A stretch of 64,000 nt of DNA from Mesorhizobium sp. B2-8-5 (lineage in GTDB: Bacteria > Pseudomonadota > Alphaproteobacteria > Rhizobiales > Rhizobiaceae), in NCBI RefSeq assembly GCF_006440675.2, contig NZ_CP083951.1:3567501-3631500 (forward strand), in the 5' to 3' direction. Under the pieces are notes generated by a model, which saw only the letters and a list, made by a program, of their open reading frames with translations, was not told the origin of the DNA and searched no databases. Position numbers and translations under genes: made by a program. Below are positions 1 through 7,876 of the stretch, in pieces; the first letter of the stretch is position 1, and every line of letters begins with the position of its first letter.

Positions 1-167
1 CGCCGGAGGCGGCGCGGATCGTGCGCAAGGTGATTGCCGAGCGCTCCGGTCCGATCGTGCCGCTGGTCAGCGAGGTGCTCAACCCGGCGGCTTACGCGCA
101 TGAGCGCGCGGTCTGCGTCGACACGACGGCCGCAGGCGGTAACGCCAGCCTGCTGGCGGCTGCGTAA
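1..167 (+). CDS. putA: C-terminal end of bifunctional proline dehydrogenase / glutamate-semialdehyde dehydrogenase PutA (5' cut by window)
   Basis: Only the last 54 residues are present, read in the frame starting at base 3 and ending with TAA at 165-167. The tail contains VLNPAAYAHER and ends in TAAGGNASLL followed by a few alanines. The AAGGNASL ending is characteristic of PutA, the inner-membrane-associated enzyme that oxidises proline to glutamate in two steps using FAD and NAD. Nothing of the catalytic domains lies in the window, so the call rests on this C-terminal signature alone. The gene converges on hmuQ with only 41 bases between the stops. Confidence 0.8.
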   Translation, partial: PEAARIVRKVIAERSGPIVPLVSEVLNPAAYAHERAVCVDTTAAGGNASLLAAA

Positions 168-188
168 CAGGCAGCAAGGCTGGAAGCG

Positions 189-208
189 CCGTCGCGAACC
201 GGCGACGG
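189..208. terminator. Hairpin between convergent putA and hmuQ
   Basis: CCGTCGC (189-195) pairs perfectly with GCGACGG (202-208) around a six-base loop, in the 41-base gap between two convergent stop codons. There is no T-run on either strand. It could act as a bidirectional transcript end or 3' stabiliser, but is not a textbook intrinsic terminator. Confidence 0.4.
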
Positions 209-523
209 TCAGGCGCCTTCGACGACCGAAAAGCCCTCGAATTGGGGATGGCCGAGATAGTGCACCTTCGAGCCGCCGGCATTGCGATGGGCGGCGCGGA
301 AGTTCTCCGATTTCGTCCAGGCGACGAAATCCTCCTGGCTTGCCCAGACGGTGTGCGAGGCGAACAGCGTGTAGCCCTCGGTCTCGTTGACCGGCCCGCG
401 CAGCAGGTGGAACTCCCTGAAACCCTGCATTTCGGAGAGGCTTGAATCGCGGTTCTTCCAGACGTCCTCGAAAGCTTCTTCCGAGCCGTTCTGGACCTTG
501 AAGCGGTTCATGGCGATATACAT
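209..523 (-). CDS. hmuQ: Heme-degrading monooxygenase (IsdG/HmuQ-like, ABM fold)
   Basis: This 104-residue protein has the single antibiotic-biosynthesis-monooxygenase fold of IsdG-type heme oxygenases, cytoplasmic enzymes that open the heme ring and release iron. The expected catalytic triad is visible: N6 near the start (MYIAMNRFKV), W69 and H79, with the ten-residue Trp-His spacing of IsdG. The protein ends HPQFEGFSVVEGA. It is the last gene of the leftward unit hmuR, small secreted protein, tonB, hmuQ, 43 bases after the tonB stop, which fits a role in using heme taken up by HmuR and HmuTUV. HmuQ is the name used for rhizobial enzymes of this type. The assignment is secure at family level; the cleavage product is not predictable. 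Confidence 0.85.
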   Translation of the reverse strand: MYIAMNRFKVQNGSEEAFEDVWKNRDSSLSEMQGFREFHLLRGPVNETEGYTLFASHTVWASQEDFVAWTKSENFRAAHRNAGGSKVHYLGHPQFEGFSVVEGA

Positions 524-566
524 CTGGTTCCTTTCGAAATGGACGAATTCCTAGGATGGCGAAGGT

Positions 567-1529
567 TTAAAAAGGGCCGATCCGCGCCTTGAACACCCAA
601 CTTGATTTTCCGGTCTCGGGTGGAATGGGAGGGAACGGTGCCTGCTTGCGCACCAGCGTCAAAGCGAACTGATCGAGCTCGGCGGACCCTGAACTCTCAG
701 CGAGCTGCAGGTCGCTGACGCTGCCGTCGGCCGCGACGACGAAAACCACCCTGGCATTGTTGCGAGCCTTGGCCTGGATCGATTTCGAAACGCGACGGTT
801 GGCGCGGGCAAGCTTCTTCTGGATTTCACCGCTGTAGCGGGATTCGAGCGCATTGCCGGCGGCCTGTTTCTTACCCTTGCTGGCGATGACCGGTGCATCG
901 CGCGTGTCGCCATCCGCCGTGCCGCGCGGTTCAACGGTTTCACTTGGCCCCGCCGATCCGGCTGGTGCGCTCGATGTCGCGCTCGGGACCAGTGATTGCC
1001 CAGGCTCGGCAGGGGGCGCCTGTGTGCTTTGCGGCTCGATCGCAGGCGTCGGCTTGCTGTCCGTGGGGACGCTCCGATCATCCTGGCGCGGCGTGGCGGC
1101 CGCCAGGATGTCCGGCGTGGGGGCCGGCTCCTTGAGGGCTTCCGGCGGAGGCTGAGGCGTCACCTGTTCACTTACCGGCTGCGGCGACTCGGCCGGCGGA
1201 GCGGGCTGGACAGCCTGGCGTTTTGCCGGTTGCGGATCCGGCACCAGGGTAACATCCACCGCGCCGGACGCCTGGTCATCCAAGGCGCTGCCGATGACGT
1301 TGGCGCCGGACTGGTCGGCGCCCTCGGCCCTGATCGGGTCCGCAGAGTCGAAAGTCCCCGCGGGTGCGATCAGAAACGCCGCCGCGGCGGCGCCATGGAG
1401 CAGGCCAGAGGCGATGATCGCCACCGTCCATCTGCGGTCTCCCGCGGATTGCCGCGTCCGCATGAGTGGCTCGGCCGGCTTGATCGCCAGCTCACTGCCT
1501 GCATCGGAAGGGTGATCGATATCCTGCAT
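567..1529 (-). CDS. tonB: TonB energy-transducing protein
   Basis: The 320-residue protein has TonB architecture. A short cytoplasmic N-terminus is followed by one membrane anchor (about residues 34-55) that includes the S-x3-H motif SGLLH. Then comes a long Pro/Ala/Gln/Glu-rich periplasmic spacer (about 80-210) and a C-terminal TonB domain with ARVVFVVAADGSVSDLQL and PFPPIPP. TonB couples the inner-membrane proton gradient (through ExbBD, not in this window) to outer-membrane receptors. The ATG at 1529 was chosen because it is the first in-frame ATG that keeps a short cytoplasmic segment before the anchor; the open frame runs on upstream but looks non-coding. A second ATG 22 codons later is possible. 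Its place between hmuR and hmuQ makes it a dedicated heme-uptake TonB. Confidence 0.88.
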   Translation of the reverse strand: MQDIDHPSDAGSELAIKPAEPLMRTRQSAGDRRWTVAIIASGLLHGAAAAAFLIAPAGTFDSADPIRAEGADQSGANVIGSALDDQASGAVDVTLVPDPQPAKRQAVQPAPPAESPQPVSEQVTPQPPPEALKEPAPTPDILAAATPRQDDRSVPTDSKPTPAIEPQSTQAPPAEPGQSLVPSATSSAPAGSAGPSETVEPRGTADGDTRDAPVIASKGKKQAAGNALESRYSGEIQKKLARANRRVSKSIQAKARNNARVVFVVAADGSVSDLQLAESSGSAELDQFALTLVRKQAPFPPIPPETGKSSWVFKARIGPF

Positions 1530-1657
1530 GTCTCGCGCCGAGACCTGCCGCACGCGACAAGGAATTGTCAAATCAAGATCGGTTGCCGCCCATGGCGGCG
1601 GACCGCAGGCAGGCCACGCCATTGCGTCAAGCGGGAAGGCCGGATGCAGTCCCACCC

Positions 1658-2098
1658 CTATACGCCGAAAGCGATGGCGGTCCTGGTCGAGGTCTTCAGG
1701 CCGCGCATGCAGGCCGCCGGCTCGACGCCGGTGCCGGCGCATTCGGTCGCGCTGTTGATCAGCACGCGGCTGAGCTTGCCGCAGTCGGCGCCGGCGAGAT
1801 CGAAGCGCGTGACCTTGGTCTTGCCGGCCGGCAGGTCCTTGAAATCGAGCACCGTGAGGCGGTCGACGATTCCGGCCTCGTTGAACAGCGCAATCTCGAA
1901 AGCCGCCTTGGACAGCTCGGCGCCGAGCGCGTTGTTGACGACGAAGGTCAGCCGGCAGCCCTGGTCCGAAGGCTGTGCCGCATTGAGCTCCAGGTTCAGG
2001 GCCGGAGCCGGCGCGGACTGGGCCCACGCCGGCACCATCGCAAGCGACATCGCAAACGTCGAGGTCAGCAGACGAAAGGATGCCGTCAAGCGTTTCAT
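1658..2098 (-). CDS. Small secreted cysteine-containing protein of the heme operon, function unknown
   Basis: The protein has 146 residues. It begins MKRLTASFRLLTSTFAM with a classical signal peptide cleaved after about residue 26 (AWAQ-SAP). The mature part is about 120 residues with four cysteines (DQGCRL, AGADCGKL, TECAGTG, AACMRG), consistent with two disulfides in the periplasm, and a beta-rich look (LTFVVNNALG, FEIALFNEAG). The start is set by GGAGG and GAGGA purine runs immediately upstream. It begins 7 bases after the hmuR stop, so it is almost certainly co-translated with the receptor. I do not recognise the domain. Its conserved-looking position between hmuR and tonB suggests a periplasmic accessory in heme handling, which is inference only. 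Confidence 0.7.
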   Translation of the reverse strand: MKRLTASFRLLTSTFAMSLAMVPAWAQSAPAPALNLELNAAQPSDQGCRLTFVVNNALGAELSKAAFEIALFNEAGIVDRLTVLDFKDLPAGKTKVTRFDLAGADCGKLSRVLINSATECAGTGVEPAACMRGLKTSTRTAIAFGV

Positions 2099-2105
2099 GT
2101 CTTCC

Positions 2106-4307
2106 TCAACCTCCAAAGCGCATGGTTGCCGCCAGCTTCAGCGTGACGCCGGGTTCGTAGAGGACGGCGGTCGTGCTTCCGTTGAGCGGGTTGGTGTATT
2201 TGACGTCGAACAGATTGTCGGCGCGGAAGTCGAGCTTGAGATTGTCCGTCGCCTGGTAGCTGGCGAAGGCGTTGACCAGCGTGAAGTCCTTGGCCACCGG
2301 ATTGCCCTTGGGCTTGCCGTTGTATTGCACCTCGCCGCCGACGGTCAGCTTGTCTTCGAGGAAGCGGAAGCCAAGTTGCGCCGTCACCTGCGAGGAGGGA
2401 ATGGTGGCCAGGTCGGCGCGCTCGCCTTCATAGGAGATGGTGTGGCCATTGATTATGGAGGCGGACAGGCCGGCATAGCCCCAGCCGGCGTCGTAGACGC
2501 TTTCCAGCTCGAAGCCGTCGATCTTGGCCTTGGCGAAGTTCTGGTACTGGAAGCAGATCGGAATGCCCGGGCCGAACGGGCAGCCGCTGGTCGGATCGAA
2601 GGGCGAGAGCGTCACGCCGTCGATGTAGTCGTCGACATTGTTGTTGAAATAGGCAGCCTTGAGCCGCAGCGCGTCGCCGCCCTCGATGATATCGTTCTGC
2701 TTGTAGTTGACGCCGAACTCGACGGTCTTGCCGGTCTCGGGCTTCAGGTTCGGGTTGGGCAGGAACGGGAAGCTGACGCCGGCCGGATGGTTGCCGCTGA
2801 TCAGCGTCTCGGTCAGCGAGGGCGAGCGATAGCCTTCCGCGTAGGTGCCGTAGAATTGCAGGCCGGCCAGGCCGGCGCTTTCAAAGGGCGAGACGCCGAT
2901 GGTGATGCGCGGCGATACCCGGTCGCCGGAGGTCTCGTTCGTGTCGTCCTTCAGGCTGTAATTGTCGTAGCGCAGGCCGCCAACGACCTCGAGCCACTCC
3001 CAGGTCAGCTTGTCCTGGATATAGGCGCCGGAGACGTTGCGCTTGCCCGACGGCGTGTAGAAGCTGTCGCCGCCGGCCGTGCCGCCGGTCTCGACATCGT
3101 CGCCGACCCAGTCACCGCCATAGGTCAATTCGTGGGCGACGCTCGCCGTCTCGAAGCGCGACGTGTTCCAGATGTCGATGCCGGTCGTGCCGACGTCGAA
3201 AGTGGATAGCGAGCCGGCCGGCAGCACCACGGGCAGGCCGGTGGTCGGGTCGAAGCGATTCTGCGCGGTGAGCGTGGTCAGGTCGAGAACTGTCTTGTTG
3301 TAGGAAGCATTGATGTGGAGGTCGAGCCAGCTCTTGGCATCGTCGGTGATGTTGTAGCGGGCCGTGAAGGTGTTCGACTTCAGATCGACGTCATTGGCCG
3401 GCACGCCGCCGCTGGTTTCCGTCCAGCCGTCCTTGGAGCCGACCCAGCCTAGCTTCAGTTCGCTGTTCTCGGTCGGGCGGATGGTGGTCTTGAGCAGGCC
3501 GCTCAACACGTCGAAACCGGTGCCGGCAACGGTATCGCCGCCGCCATTCTTGTAGTCGTCGTAGTCGCGGTAGACGATGTTGCCCAGAACGTCCCAGTTC
3601 TCGTTGATCCGGTAGGCGCCGGTGGCACTGGTGGTCCAGCCTTTGCCGTTGCTTTCATAGCGCCCGGTCAATGATCCGGCCCAGGTCTCTTCCGGCTTGA
3701 GGAAATCGGCTGCGTCTTTGGTGTCAAAGAAGACGACGCCGCCGATGGCGCCGGAACCGTAGGTATTGGCGACCGGACCGCGGATGACGTCGACCGACTT
3801 GATGAGCTCGGGATCGACATAGAAGGTCGACTGCGTGCCGTGGTCCGAGCGCTGGAAGTCCTGCCGGGCGCCGTCGACGATGACGGCGACGCGGCCGAAA
3901 TCCTGCAGGCCGCGGATGTTGATGCTGGAGCTGACGCGGCGCGCGTCGGCCTGCACGGCGACGCCGGGCACGCCGAGCAGCATTTCGTTGGGCGTGGTCG
4001 CCATGCGGCGGTCGAGCTGCTCCTGGTCGACATGGCTGGCCGAGGCCAGCGACTGGATCGCCGTTTCGCCGGTGCGGCTGATGACGAGGATCTTGTCGAG
4101 CAGGGTTTCATCAGCCTTCTTTTTCTGATCGGCCTGCTGCTGGTCGGCCGCCGGCTGCGCGGCCTGCTGCGCTTTGGCGGCGGGCGCGCCAAGCGCGATC
4201 ACCGCCGAACCGGCCATCAATATCGCCACCGCCCGCGCCAACGATCGGAAGCCTGGGCCCGCGCTGTCGCCCGCCAGGCCCGTCCGTCCCCAAGTCACCA
4301 ACCCCAT
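2106..4307 (-). CDS. hmuR: TonB-dependent outer-membrane heme/hemoglobin receptor
   Basis: The 733-residue protein has a signal peptide (about residues 20-47, ending AAKAQQ). A TonB-box/plug region follows (DKILVISRTGE; plug with LLGVPGVAV, SSINIRGLQDFGRVAVIVDGAR and DVIRGPVANTYGSGAIGG), then a beta-barrel ending in an aromatic-terminated strand (LKLAATMRFGG). Heme-receptor boxes are visible: GYRSPSLTE replaces the FRAP box and the NPNL box is intact (PNPNLKPETG). It binds heme or hemoproteins outside and passes heme to the periplasm with TonB energy. It leads the leftward unit and diverges from hmuP across a control region with an iron-responsive site. Length fits the family. Confidence 0.92.
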   Translation of the reverse strand: MGLVTWGRTGLAGDSAGPGFRSLARAVAILMAGSAVIALGAPAAKAQQAAQPAADQQQADQKKKADETLLDKILVISRTGETAIQSLASASHVDQEQLDRRMATTPNEMLLGVPGVAVQADARRVSSSINIRGLQDFGRVAVIVDGARQDFQRSDHGTQSTFYVDPELIKSVDVIRGPVANTYGSGAIGGVVFFDTKDAADFLKPEETWAGSLTGRYESNGKGWTTSATGAYRINENWDVLGNIVYRDYDDYKNGGGDTVAGTGFDVLSGLLKTTIRPTENSELKLGWVGSKDGWTETSGGVPANDVDLKSNTFTARYNITDDAKSWLDLHINASYNKTVLDLTTLTAQNRFDPTTGLPVVLPAGSLSTFDVGTTGIDIWNTSRFETASVAHELTYGGDWVGDDVETGGTAGGDSFYTPSGKRNVSGAYIQDKLTWEWLEVVGGLRYDNYSLKDDTNETSGDRVSPRITIGVSPFESAGLAGLQFYGTYAEGYRSPSLTETLISGNHPAGVSFPFLPNPNLKPETGKTVEFGVNYKQNDIIEGGDALRLKAAYFNNNVDDYIDGVTLSPFDPTSGCPFGPGIPICFQYQNFAKAKIDGFELESVYDAGWGYAGLSASIINGHTISYEGERADLATIPSSQVTAQLGFRFLEDKLTVGGEVQYNGKPKGNPVAKDFTLVNAFASYQATDNLKLDFRADNLFDVKYTNPLNGSTTAVLYEPGVTLKLAATMRFGG

Positions 4308-4361
4308 GCCCCAACTCCAGATTCAGGCTCACAGCTGGCTGGCCAGTGGCTCGCTCGCATT

Positions 4362-4399
4362 TTTGATCACGTCCGGCGTCTTTGATCACGTCCGGCGTC
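4362..4399. repeat. Two perfect tandem copies of a 19-bp unit in the hmuR-hmuP control region
   Basis: TTTGATCACGTCCGGCGTC occurs at 4362-4380 and again, directly abutting, at 4381-4399. The unit contains the palindrome TGATCA. It lies 55-92 bases upstream of the hmuR ATG, inside its 5' leader or promoter. A recent slippage duplication and a paired regulator site are both possible. Confidence 0.8.
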
Positions 4400-4445
4400 T
4401 TAAATGTTGACTCATTTAGTCCGGTAATGCACTGACTAGTAAACA

Positions 4446-4460
4446 TGATTATTCGAGTCA
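4446..4460. promoter_or_regulatory. Candidate RirA iron-responsive operator upstream of hmuP and hmuR
   Basis: TGA TTATTCGAG TCA matches the TGA-N9-TCA core described for rhizobial RirA-controlled promoters. A near match, TGA-N9-TCC, lies at 4408-4422, and an inverted pair TTGACTC (4407-4413) / GAGTCAA (4455-4461) spans both. The site is 65 bases before the hmuP ATG and about 139 before the hmuR ATG, so it could control both directions. The surrounding bases are AT-rich, as expected of a promoter. Confidence 0.55.
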
Positions 4461-4524
4461 AGAATTTAATCGGCATTTTACGAGGCTGCGGCCAAGATGG
4501 CCGTCAGAGGAAAGGACCGACCCG

Positions 4525-4731
4525 ATGAACACGCACAATCCCAACGATTTCCGCTATCGCGTCCGCCGCCCGGAAGACACGCAGATGCGTTACGAAAGGG
4601 TGCCGTTGGCGGTGAGGACGCTGTCCAGCAACACGCTGTTCCAGGGTGAACACGAGATCGGCATCGAGCATCACGGCGCGCTTTACCGCCTGAAGATCAC
4701 CCGCCAGGGCAAGCTGATCCTCAACAAGTGA
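4525..4731 (+). CDS. hmuP: Hemin uptake protein HemP/HmuP
   Basis: This 68-residue protein belongs to the HemP/HmuP family, with the conserved TLFQGEHEIGIEHHGALYRL stretch and a C-terminal LKITRQGKLILNK. In Bradyrhizobium the homolog is a small co-activator needed with the iron regulator for full expression of the heme receptor; that role is assumed here from family membership. AGGAAAGGA provides a strong ribosome-binding site. It is the first gene of the rightward hmu unit, transcribed away from hmuR. Confidence 0.9.
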   Translation: MNTHNPNDFRYRVRRPEDTQMRYERVPLAVRTLSSNTLFQGEHEIGIEHHGALYRLKITRQGKLILNK

Positions 4732-4798
4732 GGATCGGCGGTGGGGCAGGCGAGCACAGATCAGGCATCACAGGTGGAAGACATTGCAGGTGGAAGTC

Positions 4799-5860
4799 AT
4801 GGACCAGCGCGTTAAGCCGTCGCCGGAGGAAATCCGGCGGGCGCGAGAAGAAAATCCGAAAATGCGGGAGCGCGATCTTTCGACGCAATTGGGCATTTCG
4901 GAAGCGGATCTGGTCGCGGCGCATTGCGGCGTCGGCGCCGTCCGCGTCGAGCCGCGCGTCAACGATCTGCTGACCGGCCTCGAGGCGGTCGGCGAAGTGA
5001 TGGCGCTGACCCGCAACGAAAGCGCCGTGCATGAAAAGATCGGCGTCTACGACAAGGTCGTCACCGGCAACCACAACGCCATGGTGCTCGGCGAAAACAT
5101 CGACCTGCGCATCTTCCCGAAGGTCTGGGCGCATGGCTTTGCCGTAGAGAAACGCGACGGCGGCGAAATCCGCCGCAGCCTGCAGTTCTTCGATGCGGCG
5201 GGCGAGGCGGTGCACAAGGTGCATCTGAAGCCCGCATCCAATCTCTATGCCTACCAGAAATTGGTGGCGAGCCTCGAATCGTCGAACCAGGAGCCGACCG
5301 TCGCGATCCTCCCAAGCGCGGCGGACGGGGAGGGTGAGGGGCAGGGTTCTGCCGCCTCGATCGACGATCTGCGCGACCGCTGGAGCCGGCTCACCGACGT
5401 GCATCAGTTCTTTGGCATGCTGAAGACGCTGAAGCTCAGCCGCCGCGAGGCGGTGCGCATGGTGGGCCAGGACTATGCCTGGCCGCTCGACAACGACGCG
5501 GTGAGCGCCATGTTCCATCACGCGGCGGCAGGCGAGATGCCCATCATGTGCTTCGTGGGCAACCGCGGCTGCATCCAGATCCATTCCGGCCCGATCAGGT
5601 CGGTCAAGCCGATGGGGCCGTGGATCAACGTACTCGACGAGACCTTCCATCTGCATCTGAGGACCGACCACATCCATGAAGTCTGGGCGGTGCGGAAGCC
5701 TACCAAGGACGGCCATGTCACCTCGCTAGAGGCCTATGACGCCAGTGGCGGCATGATCATCCAGTTCTTCGGCAAGCGCCATGAAGGCGAAGGCGAACGC
5801 GAGGACTGGCGTTTTCTCGCCGAGAACCTGCCCCGCATCCCCAATCCGACCGCTGCATGA
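4799..5860 (+). CDS. hmuS: Cytoplasmic hemin-degrading/trafficking factor HmuS
   Basis: The 353-residue protein has the duplicated HemS/ChuX fold. The first half holds LGEVMALTRNESAVHEKIG and a heme-site-like FPKVWAHGFAVEK; the second half holds MCFVGNRGCIQIHSGP and NVLDETFHLHLRTD. HmuS-type proteins receive heme from the ABC importer and store, traffic or degrade it. A low-complexity Gly/Glu-rich linker (about residues 165-182, ADGEGEGQGSAAS) separates the halves. The ATG at 4799 (MDQRVKPSPEE) was chosen because AGGTGGA precedes it by four bases. An in-frame TTG at 4784 behind a similar AGGTGGA would add five residues, since the leader repeats CAGGTGGAAG. The next gene starts 11 bases after the stop. 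Confidence 0.9.
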   Translation: MDQRVKPSPEEIRRAREENPKMRERDLSTQLGISEADLVAAHCGVGAVRVEPRVNDLLTGLEAVGEVMALTRNESAVHEKIGVYDKVVTGNHNAMVLGENIDLRIFPKVWAHGFAVEKRDGGEIRRSLQFFDAAGEAVHKVHLKPASNLYAYQKLVASLESSNQEPTVAILPSAADGEGEGQGSAASIDDLRDRWSRLTDVHQFFGMLKTLKLSRREAVRMVGQDYAWPLDNDAVSAMFHHAAAGEMPIMCFVGNRGCIQIHSGPIRSVKPMGPWINVLDETFHLHLRTDHIHEVWAVRKPTKDGHVTSLEAYDASGGMIIQFFGKRHEGEGEREDWRFLAENLPRIPNPTAA

Positions 5861-5871
5861 GGTAGCACCCA

Positions 5872-6765
5872 ATGCGCTTTGTTCTCAGTTTCCGCGCGGC
5901 GCTTGCGCCGATGCTCGGTGTCCTGCTTGCGGCCACCGCGCCGCCGGCCGGCGCTAACGAGGGGGTGGCCGTCTTTTCGGACACCTCGCGGATCGCCTCC
6001 ATAGGCGGCTCGATCACCGAGATCGTCTACGCGCTCGGCGAGGAAGGCCGTCTCGTGGCCCGCGATTCGACCAGCAACTATCCCGAGGCGGCGGTGAAGC
6101 TGCCGGATGTCGGTTACATGCGCGCGCTCTCGCCCGAGGGTGTCCTGTCGGTCAATCCGACCGGAATCCTGGCGCTGCACGGCAGCGGTCCGAAAGAAGC
6201 GGTCGACGTGCTGAAGAAGTCGAGCGTGCCCTTCATCGAAGTGCCGGACCACTACAATCATGAGGGCATCCTCGAAAAGATACGCATCGTCGGCAAGGCG
6301 CTGGGGGTCGAGGCGAAGGCGGAGAAGCTCGCCGCGGAGACGGACGCGAAGCTGACGGCGGCGGAAAGGCAGACGGCTGCGATCAAGGATCGCAAGCACG
6401 TGCTGTTCGTGCTGTCGACGCAAGGCGGCAAGATCCTTGCCGCGGGCAGCGACACCGCGGCCGACGGCATCATCAAGCTTGCCGGCGCGGTCAACGCGGT
6501 CGAGGGCTTTTCCGGCTACAAAGGGATGACCGACGAGGCGATCGTCAGCGCCAGGCCGGATGTCATCCTGACGATGAAGGGCGGCGGACCGCCGATCTCG
6601 GAAGAGGAGCTGTTCGCCAACCCGGCCGTCGCTTCGACACCGGCGGGCACGAGCCGCAAGATGATCAGCATGTGGGGCGGCTATCTGCTCGGCTTCGGCC
6701 CGCGCACGGCCGAAGCCATCCATGATCTTGCCGTCTCGCTCTATGGCAACCAGGTCACGGACTGA
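5872..6765 (+). CDS. hmuT: Periplasmic heme-binding protein of the ABC importer
   Basis: This 297-residue class III substrate-binding protein has a signal peptide (about residues 1-28, ending AGANE). The opening motif IASIGGSITEIVYALG and the segment DVGYMRALSPEG contain the tyrosine that coordinates heme in ShuT/HmuT relatives. The C-lobe holds GYKGMTDEAIVSARPDVIL and ends in LYGNQVTD. It collects heme released by HmuR and delivers it to HmuUV. A GAGGTAG ribosome site overlaps the end of hmuS, and hmuU follows after six bases, so it is translated as part of hmuSTUV. Confidence 0.92.
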   Translation: MRFVLSFRAALAPMLGVLLAATAPPAGANEGVAVFSDTSRIASIGGSITEIVYALGEEGRLVARDSTSNYPEAAVKLPDVGYMRALSPEGVLSVNPTGILALHGSGPKEAVDVLKKSSVPFIEVPDHYNHEGILEKIRIVGKALGVEAKAEKLAAETDAKLTAAERQTAAIKDRKHVLFVLSTQGGKILAAGSDTAADGIIKLAGAVNAVEGFSGYKGMTDEAIVSARPDVILTMKGGGPPISEEELFANPAVASTPAGTSRKMISMWGGYLLGFGPRTAEAIHDLAVSLYGNQVTD

Positions 6766-6771
6766 GCGGCG

Positions 6772-7869
6772 ATGGCCGAACAGTCCATTGCCGGCGCGGT
6801 CAGGGTGATGGCGGCCGATGGCGACCGCTCGGCCCGGGCAAGGCTTGTCATCCTGCTCTTGTGCCTGGCGCTCGCGCTCTGCGTGTTCCTGTCGCTGACG
6901 TCGGGCGCCTCCGACGCCTCCGCCGTCCGCGTCATCCACGACCGGTTTACAGGCGCCATGCCCGCCGACGCGGCGCTGGCCGCGCGCGACCAGTTGATCG
7001 TCTACGACATCCGCATGCCGCGCGTGCTGCTCGGCGCGCTGATCGGCGCCGCGCTCGCCGTCTGCGGCGCGGTGATGCAGGGGCTGTTCCGCAATCCGCT
7101 TGCCGATCCCGGCCTGATCGGCGTTTCCGCCGGCTCCAGCCTGGGAGCGGTAGCGATCATCGTGCTCGGCGCCACGTGGCTTGCGCCCGTCACGCTTGCA
7201 TTCGGCACGCTCGCGCTGCCGCTCGCGGCCTTCTTCGGCGGGCTAGCGGTGACGTTGCTGCTCTATGCCATCGCCACGCGCCAGGGGCGGACGTCGGTCG
7301 CCACGATGCTGCTTGCCGGCATCGCGATCAGCGCCCTTGCCATGGCGCTCACCGGCATCCTCATCTTCATGGCCGACGACCGGCAACTGCGCGACCTGAC
7401 CTTCTGGCAGCTCGGCTCGCTTGCCGGCTCGACATGGCCGAAGATCGGCACCGTGGGGCCGGTGATCGTGCTGGCGCTGGCGGCGATGCCGTTCCTGTCG
7501 CGGGGCCTCAACGCGCTGGCGCTGGGCGAAGCGACCGCGGGTCATCTCGGCATTCCGGTGCAGCGGCTGAAATACACGGCCATCGTCGCGGTGTCGGCGG
7601 CGGTCGGCGCTTCGGTCGCGGTCAGCGGCGGCATCGGCTTCATCGGCATCGTCGTGCCGCATGTCCTGCGGCTGGCGATCGGTCCGGACAACCGCTATTT
7701 GCTGCCGGCTTCCGCCCTGCTCGGCGCCTCGCTGCTTCTCATCGCCGACGCGGTCGCGCGCACCATCGTCGCGCCGGCCGAGCTGCCGATCGGCATCGTC
7801 ACGGCGGTTGCCGGCGCGCCGTTCTTCCTGTGGATTCTGCTGCGCAAGCGCGGCGTCATCGATCTGTGA
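6772..7869 (+). CDS. hmuU: Heme ABC transporter permease (FecCD family)
   Basis: The 365-residue inner-membrane permease has about ten hydrophobic segments. Family marks include MPRVLLGALIGAALAVCGAVMQ, FRNPLADPGLIGVSAGSS and the cytoplasmic coupling region GGIGFIGIVVPHVLRL. It forms the membrane channel for heme with the ATPase HmuV. The N-terminus (about 30 polar residues before the first helix) is a little long, but the ATG at 6772 sits six bases after hmuT. The gap to hmuV is seven bases. Confidence 0.93.
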   Translation: MAEQSIAGAVRVMAADGDRSARARLVILLLCLALALCVFLSLTSGASDASAVRVIHDRFTGAMPADAALAARDQLIVYDIRMPRVLLGALIGAALAVCGAVMQGLFRNPLADPGLIGVSAGSSLGAVAIIVLGATWLAPVTLAFGTLALPLAAFFGGLAVTLLLYAIATRQGRTSVATMLLAGIAISALAMALTGILIFMADDRQLRDLTFWQLGSLAGSTWPKIGTVGPVIVLALAAMPFLSRGLNALALGEATAGHLGIPVQRLKYTAIVAVSAAVGASVAVSGGIGFIGIVVPHVLRLAIGPDNRYLLPASALLGASLLLIADAVARTIVAPAELPIGIVTAVAGAPFFLWILLRKRGVIDL

Positions 7870-7876
7870 GCTTGCC

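Noticed and set aside
1530-2027. Extension of the tonB frame upstream
   Set aside because: It runs antisense-like through the preceding gene with Arg-rich composition; the membrane anchor would no longer be near the N-terminus.
996-3209. 737-codon open frame on the plus strand across tonB and hmuR
   Set aside because: It lies antisense to hmuR, tonB and the secreted protein, which have clear domains; the translation is Arg/Gly/Ala-rich with no motif, as expected of a GC-rich shadow frame.
4362-4399. Start of a CRISPR or integron array
   Set aside because: Only two abutting 19-bp copies with no spacers.
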